64,000 nt of DNA from Pseudomonas sp. Bc-h (GTDB lineage: Bacteria; Pseudomonadota; Gammaproteobacteria; Pseudomonadales; Pseudomonadaceae). Made by a program: the position numbers and the translations under genes. The stretch's first letter is position 1. Each line of letters starts with the position of its first letter. The notes under the pieces are model-generated. The model worked only from the letters and a program-made list of their open reading frames with translations, did not search any database and was not told the DNA's origin. Positions 34,007 to 42,506 of the stretch are shown here, piece after piece. The stretch spans positions 237,098-301,097 of the forward strand of contig NZ_MUIN01000009.1 of NCBI RefSeq assembly GCF_002080045.1, given 5' to 3'.

Positions 34007-36430
34007 ATGACTACGTCTCGACCTTCGACATCCGTCAGTCGGTGGCCCATCTGGGTTGTCGCACTCGGCGTGCTGGTATTTGGATTGCTGTTCGCAGCGG
34101 GCGGCGGCTATCTCGTCACCCTCGGCGGCAGCTGGTACTTCCTGCTTGCCGGTCTCGGCTTGATCGCATCGGCATTTTTGCTGTTCAAGCAACGCGTCGC
34201 GGGCGCCTGGTCGTTCGCGGCGGTCATGGTGCTGACCCTGATCTGGGCACTGGTGGATGCCGGGCTGGTGTTCTGGCCGCTGATTTCGCGCCTGTTCGCA
34301 CTGGGCGTGCTGAGCCTGCTGGTGGCGCTGGTCTACCCGACGCTGCGCAGGGCCAATGGCTTGGCAGGTGGTCGCGGTGGCTACGTGCTGGGCGGCGTGC
34401 TGGCGATCGCCATGGCGGCGGGTTTCTGGGGCATGTTTCAGCCTCACGCGTCGGTATCGCCAACCGGTGACGGCCCGGCGCTGACCAAGGTCGACCCGGC
34501 TCACGCGCAGAAGGACTGGGCGCACTATGGCAACGACGAAGGCGGCAGCCGCTTCGCTGCGCTGGATCAGATCAACCGCAGCAACGTCTCGAAGCTGGTG
34601 CCGGTCTGGACCTATCACACGGGCGACATCGCCATCAGTGATGGCAACGGCGCGGAAGATCAGATGACCCCGCTGCAAGTCGGCGACAAAGTGTTCATCT
34701 GCACCCCGCACAACAACGTCATCGCACTGGATGCCGACTCCGGCAAACAGCTGTGGAAGCACGAAACCAACGCCAAGTCCGCCGTGTGGCAGCGTTGCCG
34801 CGGTCTGGCCTACTTCGACGCCACCGCCGCCGTCGCGCCAACCACTGACGGCAGCACCCCCGCCACCCCGGTTGCGATTCCGGCCGGTGCCAATTGCCAG
34901 CGTCGTCTGCTGACCAACACCATCGACGCACGCCTGATCGCGGTTGACGCCGACACCGGTGAGTTGTGCAAGGGCTTCGGCACCAATGGTCAGGTTGACC
35001 TGAAAGCCGGTCTGGGCAATGTCCCTGACTCTTACTATCAGCTGTCGTCCGCACCGTTGATGGCGGGCACCACAGTCGTGGTGGGCGGTCGCGTGGCCGA
35101 CAACGTGCAGACCGACATGCCTGGCGGCGTGATCCGAGGTTTCGACGTGGTCACCGGCGAAATGCGCTGGGCCTTCGACCCGGGCAATCCTGAAGACAAG
35201 AAAGCCCCGGGCGCTGACAGCACTTATGTGCGCAGCACGCCGAACAGCTGGGCGCCGATGTCTTACGATCCGGCGATGAACACCGTGTTTCTGCCGATGG
35301 GCAGCTCGTCCACCGACATCTACGGCGTTGAACGCACCAAGCTCGATCACACCTACGGCGCTTCGGTGCTGGCCCTGAACGCCACGACCGGCGAACAGAA
35401 GTGGGTTTATCAGACCGTCCACAACGACCTGTGGGACTTCGACCTGCCGATGCAGCCGAGCCTGATCGACTTCACCAAGAAGGACGGCAGCAAGGTTCCG
35501 GCCGTCGTGATCGGCACCAAGGCCGGCCAGATCTACGTGCTGGATCGCCACACCGGCCAGCCGCTGACCGAGGTCAAGGAAGTCCCGGTCAAGCCGTCGA
35601 ACATTCCCAACGAGCCTTACTCGCCGACCCAGCCTAAATCGGTGGGCATGCCGGAAATCGGCGCGCAGACCCTGACCGAGTCCGACATGTGGGGCGCTAC
35701 CCCGTTCGACCAGTTGCTGTGCCGTATCTCGTTCAAGAAAATGCGTTACGACGGCCTGTACACCGCGCCGGGCACCGACATCTCGCTGAGCTTCCCGGGT
35801 TCTCTGGGCGGCATGAACTGGGGCAGCCTGTCGACTGACCCGGTCCACGGATTCATCTTCGTCAACGACATGCGTCTGGGCCTGTGGAGCCAGATGGTGC
35901 CGCAGCAGAAAGACGCCAAGGCATCGAGCGGTGGCGAAGCGCTGAACACCGGCATGGGCGCCGTACCGCTCAAAGGCACGCCTTACGCGGTCAACAAGAA
36001 CCGCTTCCTGTCCGTGGCCGGCATCCCTTGCCAGGCGCCGCCGTTCGGCACCCTGACCGCCATCGACATGAAGACCCAGAAGATCGCCTGGCAGGTGCCG
36101 GTCGGTACCGTGCAGGACACCGGTCCCATGGGCATCAAGATGCACATGCAATTGCCGATCGGCATGCCGACGCTCGGTGGCACCCTTTCCACTCAAGGCG
36201 GCCTGATCTTCATCGCCGGTACCCAGGACTACTACCTGCGCGCCTTCAACAGCGCCAACGGTGAAGAAGCCTGGAAAGCCCGCCTGCCCGTGGGCAGCCA
36301 GGGCGGCCCGATGACCTTCGTCTCGCCGAAGACCGGCAAGCAGTACATCGTCATCACCGCCGGTGGCGCACGCCAGTCGGCTGACCGTGGCGACTACGTG
36401 ATCGCTTACGCGCTGCCTGACAGCAAGTAA
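34007..36430 (+). CDS. gcd: Quinoprotein glucose dehydrogenase, membrane-bound
   Basis: 807 residues, close to the roughly 800 usual for Gcd. Five membrane spans fill residues 1-140. The periplasmic beta-propeller follows, with GNDEGGSRFAALDQINRSNV, the tryptophan-docking repeats (TGEQKWVYQTVHNDLWDFDL) and the C-terminal TPYAVNKNRF and GGPMTF segments. It oxidises glucose to gluconolactone in the periplasm with PQQ and passes electrons to ubiquinone. The gene is monocistronic with a strong terminator. A palindrome upstream suggests repression by a TetR-like protein not encoded next to it. Confidence 0.95.
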   Translation: MTTSRPSTSVSRWPIWVVALGVLVFGLLFAAGGGYLVTLGGSWYFLLAGLGLIASAFLLFKQRVAGAWSFAAVMVLTLIWALVDAGLVFWPLISRLFALGVLSLLVALVYPTLRRANGLAGGRGGYVLGGVLAIAMAAGFWGMFQPHASVSPTGDGPALTKVDPAHAQKDWAHYGNDEGGSRFAALDQINRSNVSKLVPVWTYHTGDIAISDGNGAEDQMTPLQVGDKVFICTPHNNVIALDADSGKQLWKHETNAKSAVWQRCRGLAYFDATAAVAPTTDGSTPATPVAIPAGANCQRRLLTNTIDARLIAVDADTGELCKGFGTNGQVDLKAGLGNVPDSYYQLSSAPLMAGTTVVVGGRVADNVQTDMPGGVIRGFDVVTGEMRWAFDPGNPEDKKAPGADSTYVRSTPNSWAPMSYDPAMNTVFLPMGSSSTDIYGVERTKLDHTYGASVLALNATTGEQKWVYQTVHNDLWDFDLPMQPSLIDFTKKDGSKVPAVVIGTKAGQIYVLDRHTGQPLTEVKEVPVKPSNIPNEPYSPTQPKSVGMPEIGAQTLTESDMWGATPFDQLLCRISFKKMRYDGLYTAPGTDISLSFPGSLGGMNWGSLSTDPVHGFIFVNDMRLGLWSQMVPQQKDAKASSGGEALNTGMGAVPLKGTPYAVNKNRFLSVAGIPCQAPPFGTLTAIDMKTQKIAWQVPVGTVQDTGPMGIKMHMQLPIGMPTLGGTLSTQGGLIFIAGTQDYYLRAFNSANGEEAWKARLPVGSQGGPMTFVSPKTGKQYIVITAGGARQSADRGDYVIAYALPDSK

Positions 36431-36444
36431 ACGGCCACAAACAA

Positions 36445-36485
36445 AAACCCGCTGTCACCGTTTGGGTGGCAGCGGGTTTTTTTGT
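36445..36485 (+). terminator. Terminator of gcd
   Basis: AAACCCGCT and GTCACC pair with GGTGGC and AGCGGGTTT around a short loop, followed by TTTTTTG. A strong intrinsic terminator just past the gcd stop codon. Confidence 0.85.
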
Positions 36486-36570
36486 TGGTTTCGGCACGTG
36501 GATTGGTGGAGTTTGGTGTTGAAATTTGGTGTCGGCCCAACGGCCAGGATCTGCAATCCTGGTGCTATCT

Positions 36571-36712
36571 CTGTGGGAGACGCCGGAGCTGTGCGACGGT
36601 ACGGGCCGCGATTCGGACGAAGCGGTGGGTCAGTCAGCTGATGAGTCGTTTGATTCACCGCCTCGTCCGAATCGCGGCCCGTACCGTCGCACAGCTCCGG
36701 CGTCTCCCACAG
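36571..36712. repeat. 50-bp perfect inverted repeat (REP pair)
   Basis: CTGTGGGAGACGCCGGAGCT through ATTCGGACGA (36571-36620) is exactly complementary to 36663-36712, with a 42-base spacer. Allowing one mismatch, the arms extend to 57 bp. The arms share the CTGTGGGAGACGCCGGAG start with the repeat block at 23-25 kb. Confidence 0.85.
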
Positions 36713-36776
36713 GGTCGGTGTTCAACTCAACATCCGGGTCCGCCGCAAGTCCGAAGGGGGAATGTTCGGAAAGAAA

Positions 36777-37457
36777 TCAGTTGCCAGCGACCTGCGCCAC
36801 TTCACCTGAAGTCACCAGCGCCTTGAGCGACATGTCGAACTGTTTCAGCGCGTTGACCTGAAGTGCACGTTGCTGGTCGATCTGTGCGGCGATTTCAGGG
36901 GCGGCCTTGTCGTGGACCCAGACCGAAGTCAGCTCTTTGGCGCCCACACCTTCAGCCTTGCCGATATATTGCAGGTTCGAGTCGTAGAACTTGGCGACAA
37001 ACCGCGCCTGGACCTGGCTGTTACGCTGGGTCACCAACTGGCTGTAGGTGTCGAGCATCACCACCACATCAGGACGCGCCTGCATCAACGCATCGAGGTT
37101 GTCGTAAACGGTGACCGACGCAAACTCCTTCTTCAACGAGCCCTGCAGCCAGTCGATGGCCAGTTTAGGATCGGAGCTGTTGACGAAGGCTTCACGAATC
37201 CGCGAATCCAGTGCGCCATTCTTCACGCCTTTCAGCGCAACGGCGTGGTAACGCTCCAGATATTCCAGAGTGCTGACGGTGTTCTCGCTGTACAGCACAC
37301 CCACCGATTGCGAACTTCTCAGGCCAACGCTGCTGTCAGCGACCGGCATGAAATGGCAGGCCTGCTCTTTGGAAACATAATCAGAGGCATAAGAAGGCGC
37401 GGCGGCGACACCGCCAGCCAATGCGGCGACAAGGGTCAGCAGGGTTGAGATTCTCAT
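36777..37457 (-). CDS. Secreted protein of unknown function
   Basis: 226 residues. A signal peptide ends near APSYASD (residue 25). One Cys (residue 34 area, KEQACHFMPV) follows soon after but not in a lipobox. The mature protein is mixed alpha/beta, with LYSENTVSTLEYLERYHAV and VVVMLDTYSQLVTQRNSQ readable. I do not recognise the family. It stands alone, with a repeat element at its 3' side and a 176-base gap, holding no visible gene, before the MocR gene. Confidence 0.7.
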   Translation of the reverse strand: MRISTLLTLVAALAGGVAAAPSYASDYVSKEQACHFMPVADSSVGLRSSQSVGVLYSENTVSTLEYLERYHAVALKGVKNGALDSRIREAFVNSSDPKLAIDWLQGSLKKEFASVTVYDNLDALMQARPDVVVMLDTYSQLVTQRNSQVQARFVAKFYDSNLQYIGKAEGVGAKELTSVWVHDKAAPEIAAQIDQQRALQVNALKQFDMSLKALVTSGEVAQVAGN

Positions 37458-37633
37458 CGCGGTCGTCCTTCTTAAAGCCAGTTCGGTATGGCTCTATCCT
37501 GCTCCTTTGCCGGAAAAAAAGAACTCTCAATCCTTAATGTTAACTATCGATTTCACGAATGGTATGCCCACGGAGATAGTCCTTTACGTTTTCCTGAATA
37601 AAGCAACTTTTCAATATGCTTATCCAGACTAAC

Positions 37634-38983
37634 TCAGCCGCCAAAGTTGCTGATTACTTGGCGGACTTTATGCAGTGCCACCTTCAAGGCATCCGCTTCG
37701 AGTGACCCCAACGCCAGGCGGATCGCATGGGGCGCAGGGCTGGAGATGGCGAACGGCTCGGCGGTCGACACCGCAATGTTCTCTGCCAGCAGCGCCACTG
37801 CCACCTGATCGGCACGGATGTCTTCCGGCAACGGCAGCCAGAGGAAATACGAGGCCGGGTGACTGACAAGAGTAAGCCCCGCCAATGCTGTGCGAGCCAG
37901 ACGCTGCCGGGCCATGGCATCCCGACGTTTTTCAGCTTCCAGACGAGCCACCGTGCCGTCTTCGACCCAGCCACAGACCAGCGCAGTCATGACTCCCGGC
38001 GTATTCCAGGTGGTGGCTCTGATGGCTCGCTCAATGGCCGCTACCCATTGCAGCGGCGCCACCACGTAGCCAACCCGCAACCCGGTGGCGATGTTCTTGG
38101 AAAATCCCGAAACGTAGACGGTCAGCTCCGGCGCCAATGCCCGCAGCGGCACAGGCGGGTCTTCGGCCAGAAACGCGTAGGCGCCATCTTCGATCAATAG
38201 CATGCCCTGTTCACGGGCGATGCTCACCAAACGCTCGCGCCACGCCAGATCCATCACCCAGCCCATGGGATTGTGCAGGGTCGGCATCGTGTAGACGGCC
38301 TTGATCCTTCGCTTGCGACACAACCTCTCCAGCCCGTCCAGGTCCGGCCCGTGTTCGGTCAGCGGGATGGGCACCAACTCCAGGCGATGAGCTTCGGTGA
38401 TTACCTTGAAGCCCGAATACGTCAGCGCATCGACGGCGACCACATCCCCCGGTTTCAGCAGCCCCATGACGGTCGCCGCCAGGCCGTGTTGGGCGCCGCT
38501 GACAATCAGCAACTCCTCCGGCTCGACCGACAGTCCACGATCCAGCAGATGCCGCGCGATGCAGGCCCGTTCATGTCCCCGTCCGGCGTGGGGCTGATAG
38601 CGCAGGAGCGCTTCCAGATCCCCGGACAATGCCAGTTGACGCAAGCCATTGCGCAGCAGTTCGGCCTGGCCGGGCAACGAGGGATAGTTGAAGTTGAGAT
38701 CGAGCATGCCCGCGGCAGTGGCCTGCTGGTCGACGCCATGGCTCAGCGGCAGCGCGATTTCCCGCACGAACGTACCGCGCCCGGTTTCGCCGCTGATCAG
38801 GCCCATCGCCTCAAGTTCCGCGTAAACCCGTGACGCGGTCACCAGTGCCAGACCTTGCTGTTCAGCCAGTTGACGATGAGTCGGCAGGCGCGTGCCTGGC
38901 GGCAGAACGCCCGAGGCAATGTCCCCGGCAAAGGTATCGACAATGGCTTTATAACGGGCGCGGGGCATGGGCAATGTATCCAT
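37634..38983 (-). CDS. MocR-type PLP-dependent transcriptional regulator
   Basis: 449 residues from the ATG at 38983. A GntR-type winged helix-turn-helix (1-75, RYKAIVDTFAGDIASGVLPPG with LPTHRQLAEQQGL) is fused to a class I aminotransferase fold. The PLP-binding Lys lies in VSGFSKNIATGLRVGY. Such regulators sense amino-acid or PLP-linked metabolites. It is divergent from an EamA transporter, the standard arrangement in which the regulator controls the exporter. Confidence 0.9.
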   Translation of the reverse strand: MDTLPMPRARYKAIVDTFAGDIASGVLPPGTRLPTHRQLAEQQGLALVTASRVYAELEAMGLISGETGRGTFVREIALPLSHGVDQQATAAGMLDLNFNYPSLPGQAELLRNGLRQLALSGDLEALLRYQPHAGRGHERACIARHLLDRGLSVEPEELLIVSGAQHGLAATVMGLLKPGDVVAVDALTYSGFKVITEAHRLELVPIPLTEHGPDLDGLERLCRKRRIKAVYTMPTLHNPMGWVMDLAWRERLVSIAREQGMLLIEDGAYAFLAEDPPVPLRALAPELTVYVSGFSKNIATGLRVGYVVAPLQWVAAIERAIRATTWNTPGVMTALVCGWVEDGTVARLEAEKRRDAMARQRLARTALAGLTLVSHPASYFLWLPLPEDIRADQVAVALLAENIAVSTAEPFAISSPAPHAIRLALGSLEADALKVALHKVRQVISNFGG

Positions 38984-39100
38984 GACAATTTTTTGATTGT
39001 AGTGATTCTGCCCCCTAGGATGACGGCAACACAACAGACCGGGCCGTGGCACGCGAAATCAGTCGCGCCTTGCGAACCGGTCAACATCGAGTCGTCGCAC

Positions 39101-39997
39101 ATGGAACAGGCATCGAACCTGCAACACCGCAGCAGCGAAAAAACCTCGGCCGGCTGGATCAACGGGCTAATCGGCGTGGTGATCTTCAGTGGTTCGTTGC
39201 CCGCCACCCGCATCGCCGTGCTGGAATTCGCCCCGGTATTTCTCACCGTCGCGCGCGCCTCCATCGCCGGGGTCATTGCGGTGTGCATGCTGGTGCTGCT
39301 GCAGCAAAGACGCCCGGCGAAAAATCAGCTCATGCCGTTGTTCATCGTCGCCATGGGCGTCGTCGTCGGCTTTCCCCTGCTCACCGCACTGGCGTTGCAA
39401 TACGTGACTTCCGCGCACTCCATCGTATTCGTCGGCCTGTTGCCGCTGGCCACCGCCGTGTTCGGCGTGTTGCGCGGCGGCGAACGACCCCGACCGGTGT
39501 TCTGGCTGTTCTCGATTCTGGGCAGCGCGCTGGTGGTGGGTTTTGCCTTCTCCAAAGGCGTAACCGCGTCGCCAACCGGTGATTTGCTGATGCTGCTGGC
39601 GATTCTGGTGTGCGGTCTGGGCTACGCCGAAGGCGCGAAGCTCTCACGAACCCTCGGCGGCTGGCAGGTCATCTGCTGGGCGCTGGTGCTGGCGTTGCCA
39701 GGCATGCTGGCCCTGACTTGGCTGACGTTCCCTCCCTCCCTGGCAACGATCACTTTACCCGCCTGGGTGAGCCTGGGTTACGTGTCGCTGTTCAGCATGC
39801 TGATCGGCTTTGTCTTCTGGTATCGCGGGCTGGCACAGGGGGGTATCGCTGCGGTGGGTCAACTGCAGCTGCTGCAGCCGTTCTTCGGCCTGGCGCTGGC
39901 AGCCACCTTGCTGCATGAGCAGGTGAGCTTCGGGATGCTGGCGGTGACACTTGCGGTGATCCTCTGCGTCGCGGGGGCACGGCGTTTTTCCCGCTGA
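39101..39997 (+). CDS. EamA/DMT-family transporter
   Basis: 298 residues and ten predicted spans in two EamA repeats, starting WINGLIGVVIFSGSLPATRIAV; the second repeat is about ALVLALPGMLALTWL onward. The ATG at 39101 is preferred because it gives the usual family length; an upstream in-frame ATG at 39020 would add 27 polar residues. It is likely an inner-membrane exporter of a metabolite, probably controlled by the divergent MocR regulator. Confidence 0.85.
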   Translation: MEQASNLQHRSSEKTSAGWINGLIGVVIFSGSLPATRIAVLEFAPVFLTVARASIAGVIAVCMLVLLQQRRPAKNQLMPLFIVAMGVVVGFPLLTALALQYVTSAHSIVFVGLLPLATAVFGVLRGGERPRPVFWLFSILGSALVVGFAFSKGVTASPTGDLLMLLAILVCGLGYAEGAKLSRTLGGWQVICWALVLALPGMLALTWLTFPPSLATITLPAWVSLGYVSLFSMLIGFVFWYRGLAQGGIAAVGQLQLLQPFFGLALAATLLHEQVSFGMLAVTLAVILCVAGARRFSR

Positions 39998-40022
39998 TCG
40001 CGCCTTTGGCAACACTCGCACC

Positions 40023-40904
40023 TCAGCTGGAGAGCGCAGCCGAGGTGCGTCTGGCGTAGACCAGCAGTCCGCTCACGCAGATCAACAGCATCCCGAACAC
40101 CGAGGTCATCGCCGGATAGTTGCCGAAAAACAGCACCCCATACACCGTGGCGAAGACGATCTGTAAATAACCCAGCGGCGCCAGCACGGCCGATGAGGCA
40201 AAACTGTAGGCCTTTGAAATCAGGAAATGCGCCGACAAGCCCATGCCCCCAAGCACCAGCAGCAACAGACACTGCGAAAGGCTTGGCGATGCCCAGTAGA
40301 AAGGCACCACCACGCTCAGCAGCCCGGTGCTGAAAACCCCCACATAAAAGCTGCAGACCGATGGGCTGTCAGACTCGCCAGCCAGTTGCGTGAGCAATTG
40401 ATAGACCGCGAAGAAGAATGCGGTCGCCAGCGGAAACAGCATCCACAGTGAAAAGCCGTCGCCGGTGGGGTTGATGACCACGAGCACGCCGACGAACCCG
40501 ACGATCACCGACAGCCACTGCAAACGGTCCGCCTTGATGCCGAACAGCAAGGGCGACAGGATCGTGACGAACGCAGGGGCGAGAAATACCAGCGCTGTCG
40601 ATTCGGCCAATGGCACGTGAGTCAGGCCGAATAAAAACGTCAGACTGTCGGCGAGCAATACCGCTGCCCTGAGCAGATGCAGCCATGGGCGTTTGCTGCG
40701 AAAAGCCCCCTGCTCCCTTTTCCTGAGGATGGCCCCGGTGACGATCACCGTGTGAACCAGGTACCGCGCCCAGGCGACGAAGATCACCGGAAGCGCAAGA
40801 ATAAGCGTCTTGGAAATGGCGTCGTGGCTGGCGAACGCCAGGGCCACGCTGGCCATCAACCACATGCCGATAACGTGACTGTGGGAGCGAGTAGAAGAAT
40901 TCAT
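40023..40904 (-). CDS. EamA/DMT-family transporter
   Basis: 293 residues from the ATG at 40904, with ten predicted spans. The first EamA repeat begins GMWLMASVALAFASHDAISK and includes VPLAESTALVFLAPAFVTIL; the second repeats this pattern near SSAVLAPLGYLQIVFATVYG. The substrate is unknown. It is convergent with the other EamA transporter and not closely similar to it in sequence. The longer open frame to 41279 is judged non-coding. Confidence 0.85.
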   Translation of the reverse strand: MNSSTRSHSHVIGMWLMASVALAFASHDAISKTLILALPVIFVAWARYLVHTVIVTGAILRKREQGAFRSKRPWLHLLRAAVLLADSLTFLFGLTHVPLAESTALVFLAPAFVTILSPLLFGIKADRLQWLSVIVGFVGVLVVINPTGDGFSLWMLFPLATAFFFAVYQLLTQLAGESDSPSVCSFYVGVFSTGLLSVVVPFYWASPSLSQCLLLLVLGGMGLSAHFLISKAYSFASSAVLAPLGYLQIVFATVYGVLFFGNYPAMTSVFGMLLICVSGLLVYARRTSAALSS

Positions 40905-41130
40905 CGGGCCGACCGGTGATTGAATGAGGGGTTCGGGCAATTGGCGAAGTACACCACAAGCAGGCGTCGCGTCCAATGCGCAACCTAAACTGCCGGGTTT
41001 GTGCCAACTTGCGTAGTCTGAAAACGCGGGACAGATGCGCAGCAGCGACCCGACGGGCGTTTCCAGCCTATATAATCGCCCCCGACGCGCCCCCGATGGA
41101 GCGCCCTCGCCCAGGAAGTCTGCAGACGTT

Positions 41131-42165
41131 ATGAGTTTCAAGGACCCCGAAAAGCCCGGCGCCGTGCCGCGCATGGCCGATGTCGCCAAGCTGGCCGGCG
41201 TCTCCAAGATGACCGTTTCCCGGGTGCTGGCCGGACGCGACGTGTCGCCCCTGACCACGCAACGGGTGCAGGCCGCCATCGACAGCCTTGGCTATTTGCC
41301 GGACGCTTCGGCGGGCACGCTGTCCAGTGGGCGCTCGGAGTTCGTGGTGGCGCTGGTGCCGTCGCTGGTCAGTTCCAACTTCGCCGACACCGTGCGCGGC
41401 CTCAACGATGTGGTGAGTCAACAGGGGCTGTGCCTGCTGCTGGGCGACACCGATTACCATCTGGAACAGGAAGCGCTGCTGGTGCGCACGTTGCTGCGCC
41501 ATCGGCCGCTGGGCGTCATGCTCACCGGCAGCTCGCACCTGGACAGCACCCGGCAGATGCTGCGTCAGGCACAGGTGCCGGTGGTCGAAACCTGGGACGT
41601 GCCGGACGACCCCATCGAGCAGTCAGTGGGGTTCTCCAACGCCGAAGCCGCCGCGACCATGGTTCGCCATCTCCACGCCAAGGGCTATCGGCGCATCGCC
41701 TTCATCGGTGGCGCCTCGATGCTCGACCATCGCGGCCAGCAGCGCCAGCGCGGATATTTGCTGGCGCTGACAGCACTCGGGCTTGAGCCGCGAATCATAG
41801 AGCACGGCGAGTCCCCGATCACCATGAGCCACGGCGGCGAATCGGTGAGCCTGCTGCTGGAACAATGGCCCGACACCGATGCGGTCATGTGCGTGAGCGA
41901 TCTGTCGGCGTTCGGCGCGATCATGGAATGTCATCGCCGAGGCCTGAACGTGCCACGCGACATCGCCGTGGCAGGTTTCGGCGACTTCGAAGTCTCGCGC
42001 TATTGCACCCCGACCATCACCACCATTGCCGTCGATCCGTATCAGATCGGCCGCCGTGCCGGTGAGCTGTTGCTGGCCGGCGCCAAGGCCCGCCGCGAGG
42101 GTTCGCCGCGCCCTGCCGAGACGGTGGTGACCGGCTACGAGATTCTGTCGCGGGAAAGTACGTGA
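41131..42165 (+). CDS. LacI-family transcriptional regulator
   Basis: 344 residues. The N-terminal LacI helix-turn-helix is clear: MADVAKLAGVSKMTVSRVL. The hinge and a type 1 periplasmic-binding-like core follow, with the effector region around GGASMLDHRGQQRQRGY. It resembles gluconate-type LacI repressors. No adjacent sugar genes identify the ligand, though gcd 5 kb away makes a gluconate-linked role plausible. AGGAAG lies 12 bases before the ATG and a TATAAT-like hexamer is at 41071-41076. Confidence 0.87.
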   Translation: MSFKDPEKPGAVPRMADVAKLAGVSKMTVSRVLAGRDVSPLTTQRVQAAIDSLGYLPDASAGTLSSGRSEFVVALVPSLVSSNFADTVRGLNDVVSQQGLCLLLGDTDYHLEQEALLVRTLLRHRPLGVMLTGSSHLDSTRQMLRQAQVPVVETWDVPDDPIEQSVGFSNAEAAATMVRHLHAKGYRRIAFIGGASMLDHRGQQRQRGYLLALTALGLEPRIIEHGESPITMSHGGESVSLLLEQWPDTDAVMCVSDLSAFGAIMECHRRGLNVPRDIAVAGFGDFEVSRYCTPTITTIAVDPYQIGRRAGELLLAGAKARREGSPRPAETVVTGYEILSREST

Positions 42166-42193
42166 GGGTTTAAACGCTGGACATTCTCGGGAG

Positions 42194-42244
42194 CTCAACA
42201 CCCACCCCATCGCTGCCGTCGTGACCTCCGGCGTCTCCCACAGG
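42194..42244. repeat. REP-A copy, minus orientation
   Basis: 51-bp element from CTCAACACCC to CCCACAGG. A direct copy with one mismatch lies at 42388-42438. Confidence 0.7.
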
Positions 42245-42319
42245 AATTATGGCCAGCCGCAGATCCGCGTCGGGCACAGATCCTCCGTGAGCAACACACA
42301 ATTCTGCGGCAGCACGGAA

Positions 42320-42438
42320 CCTGTGGGAGCAACCCGAGGTTACGAGGGTCGCGATGGCGGCAGGCGGTTCAACCTGAAGGCTGCTGACTCAACACCCACC
42401 CCATCGCTGCCGTCGTGACCTCAGGCGTCTCCCACAGG
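42320..42438. repeat. REP-B/REP-A composite element
   Basis: REP-B (CCTGTGGGAGCAACCCGAGG to GGTTCAACCT, 42320-42375) is followed by REP-A in opposite orientation (42388-42438). The whole composite recurs in reverse at 63843-63962. The 340-base gap between the LacI and receptor genes holds nothing else that I can see. Confidence 0.7.
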
Positions 42439-42506
42439 GACCTTGTACGACGCTTAACCGTGCGCCAGGCTTCATGTTTGAAAGGCTGAACGGCTTCTGC
42501 CGTGCC

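Noticed and set aside
33998..36196. A 732-codon open frame opposite gcd
   Set aside because: It is His/Arg/Gly-rich shadow sequence, while gcd is certain from its domains.
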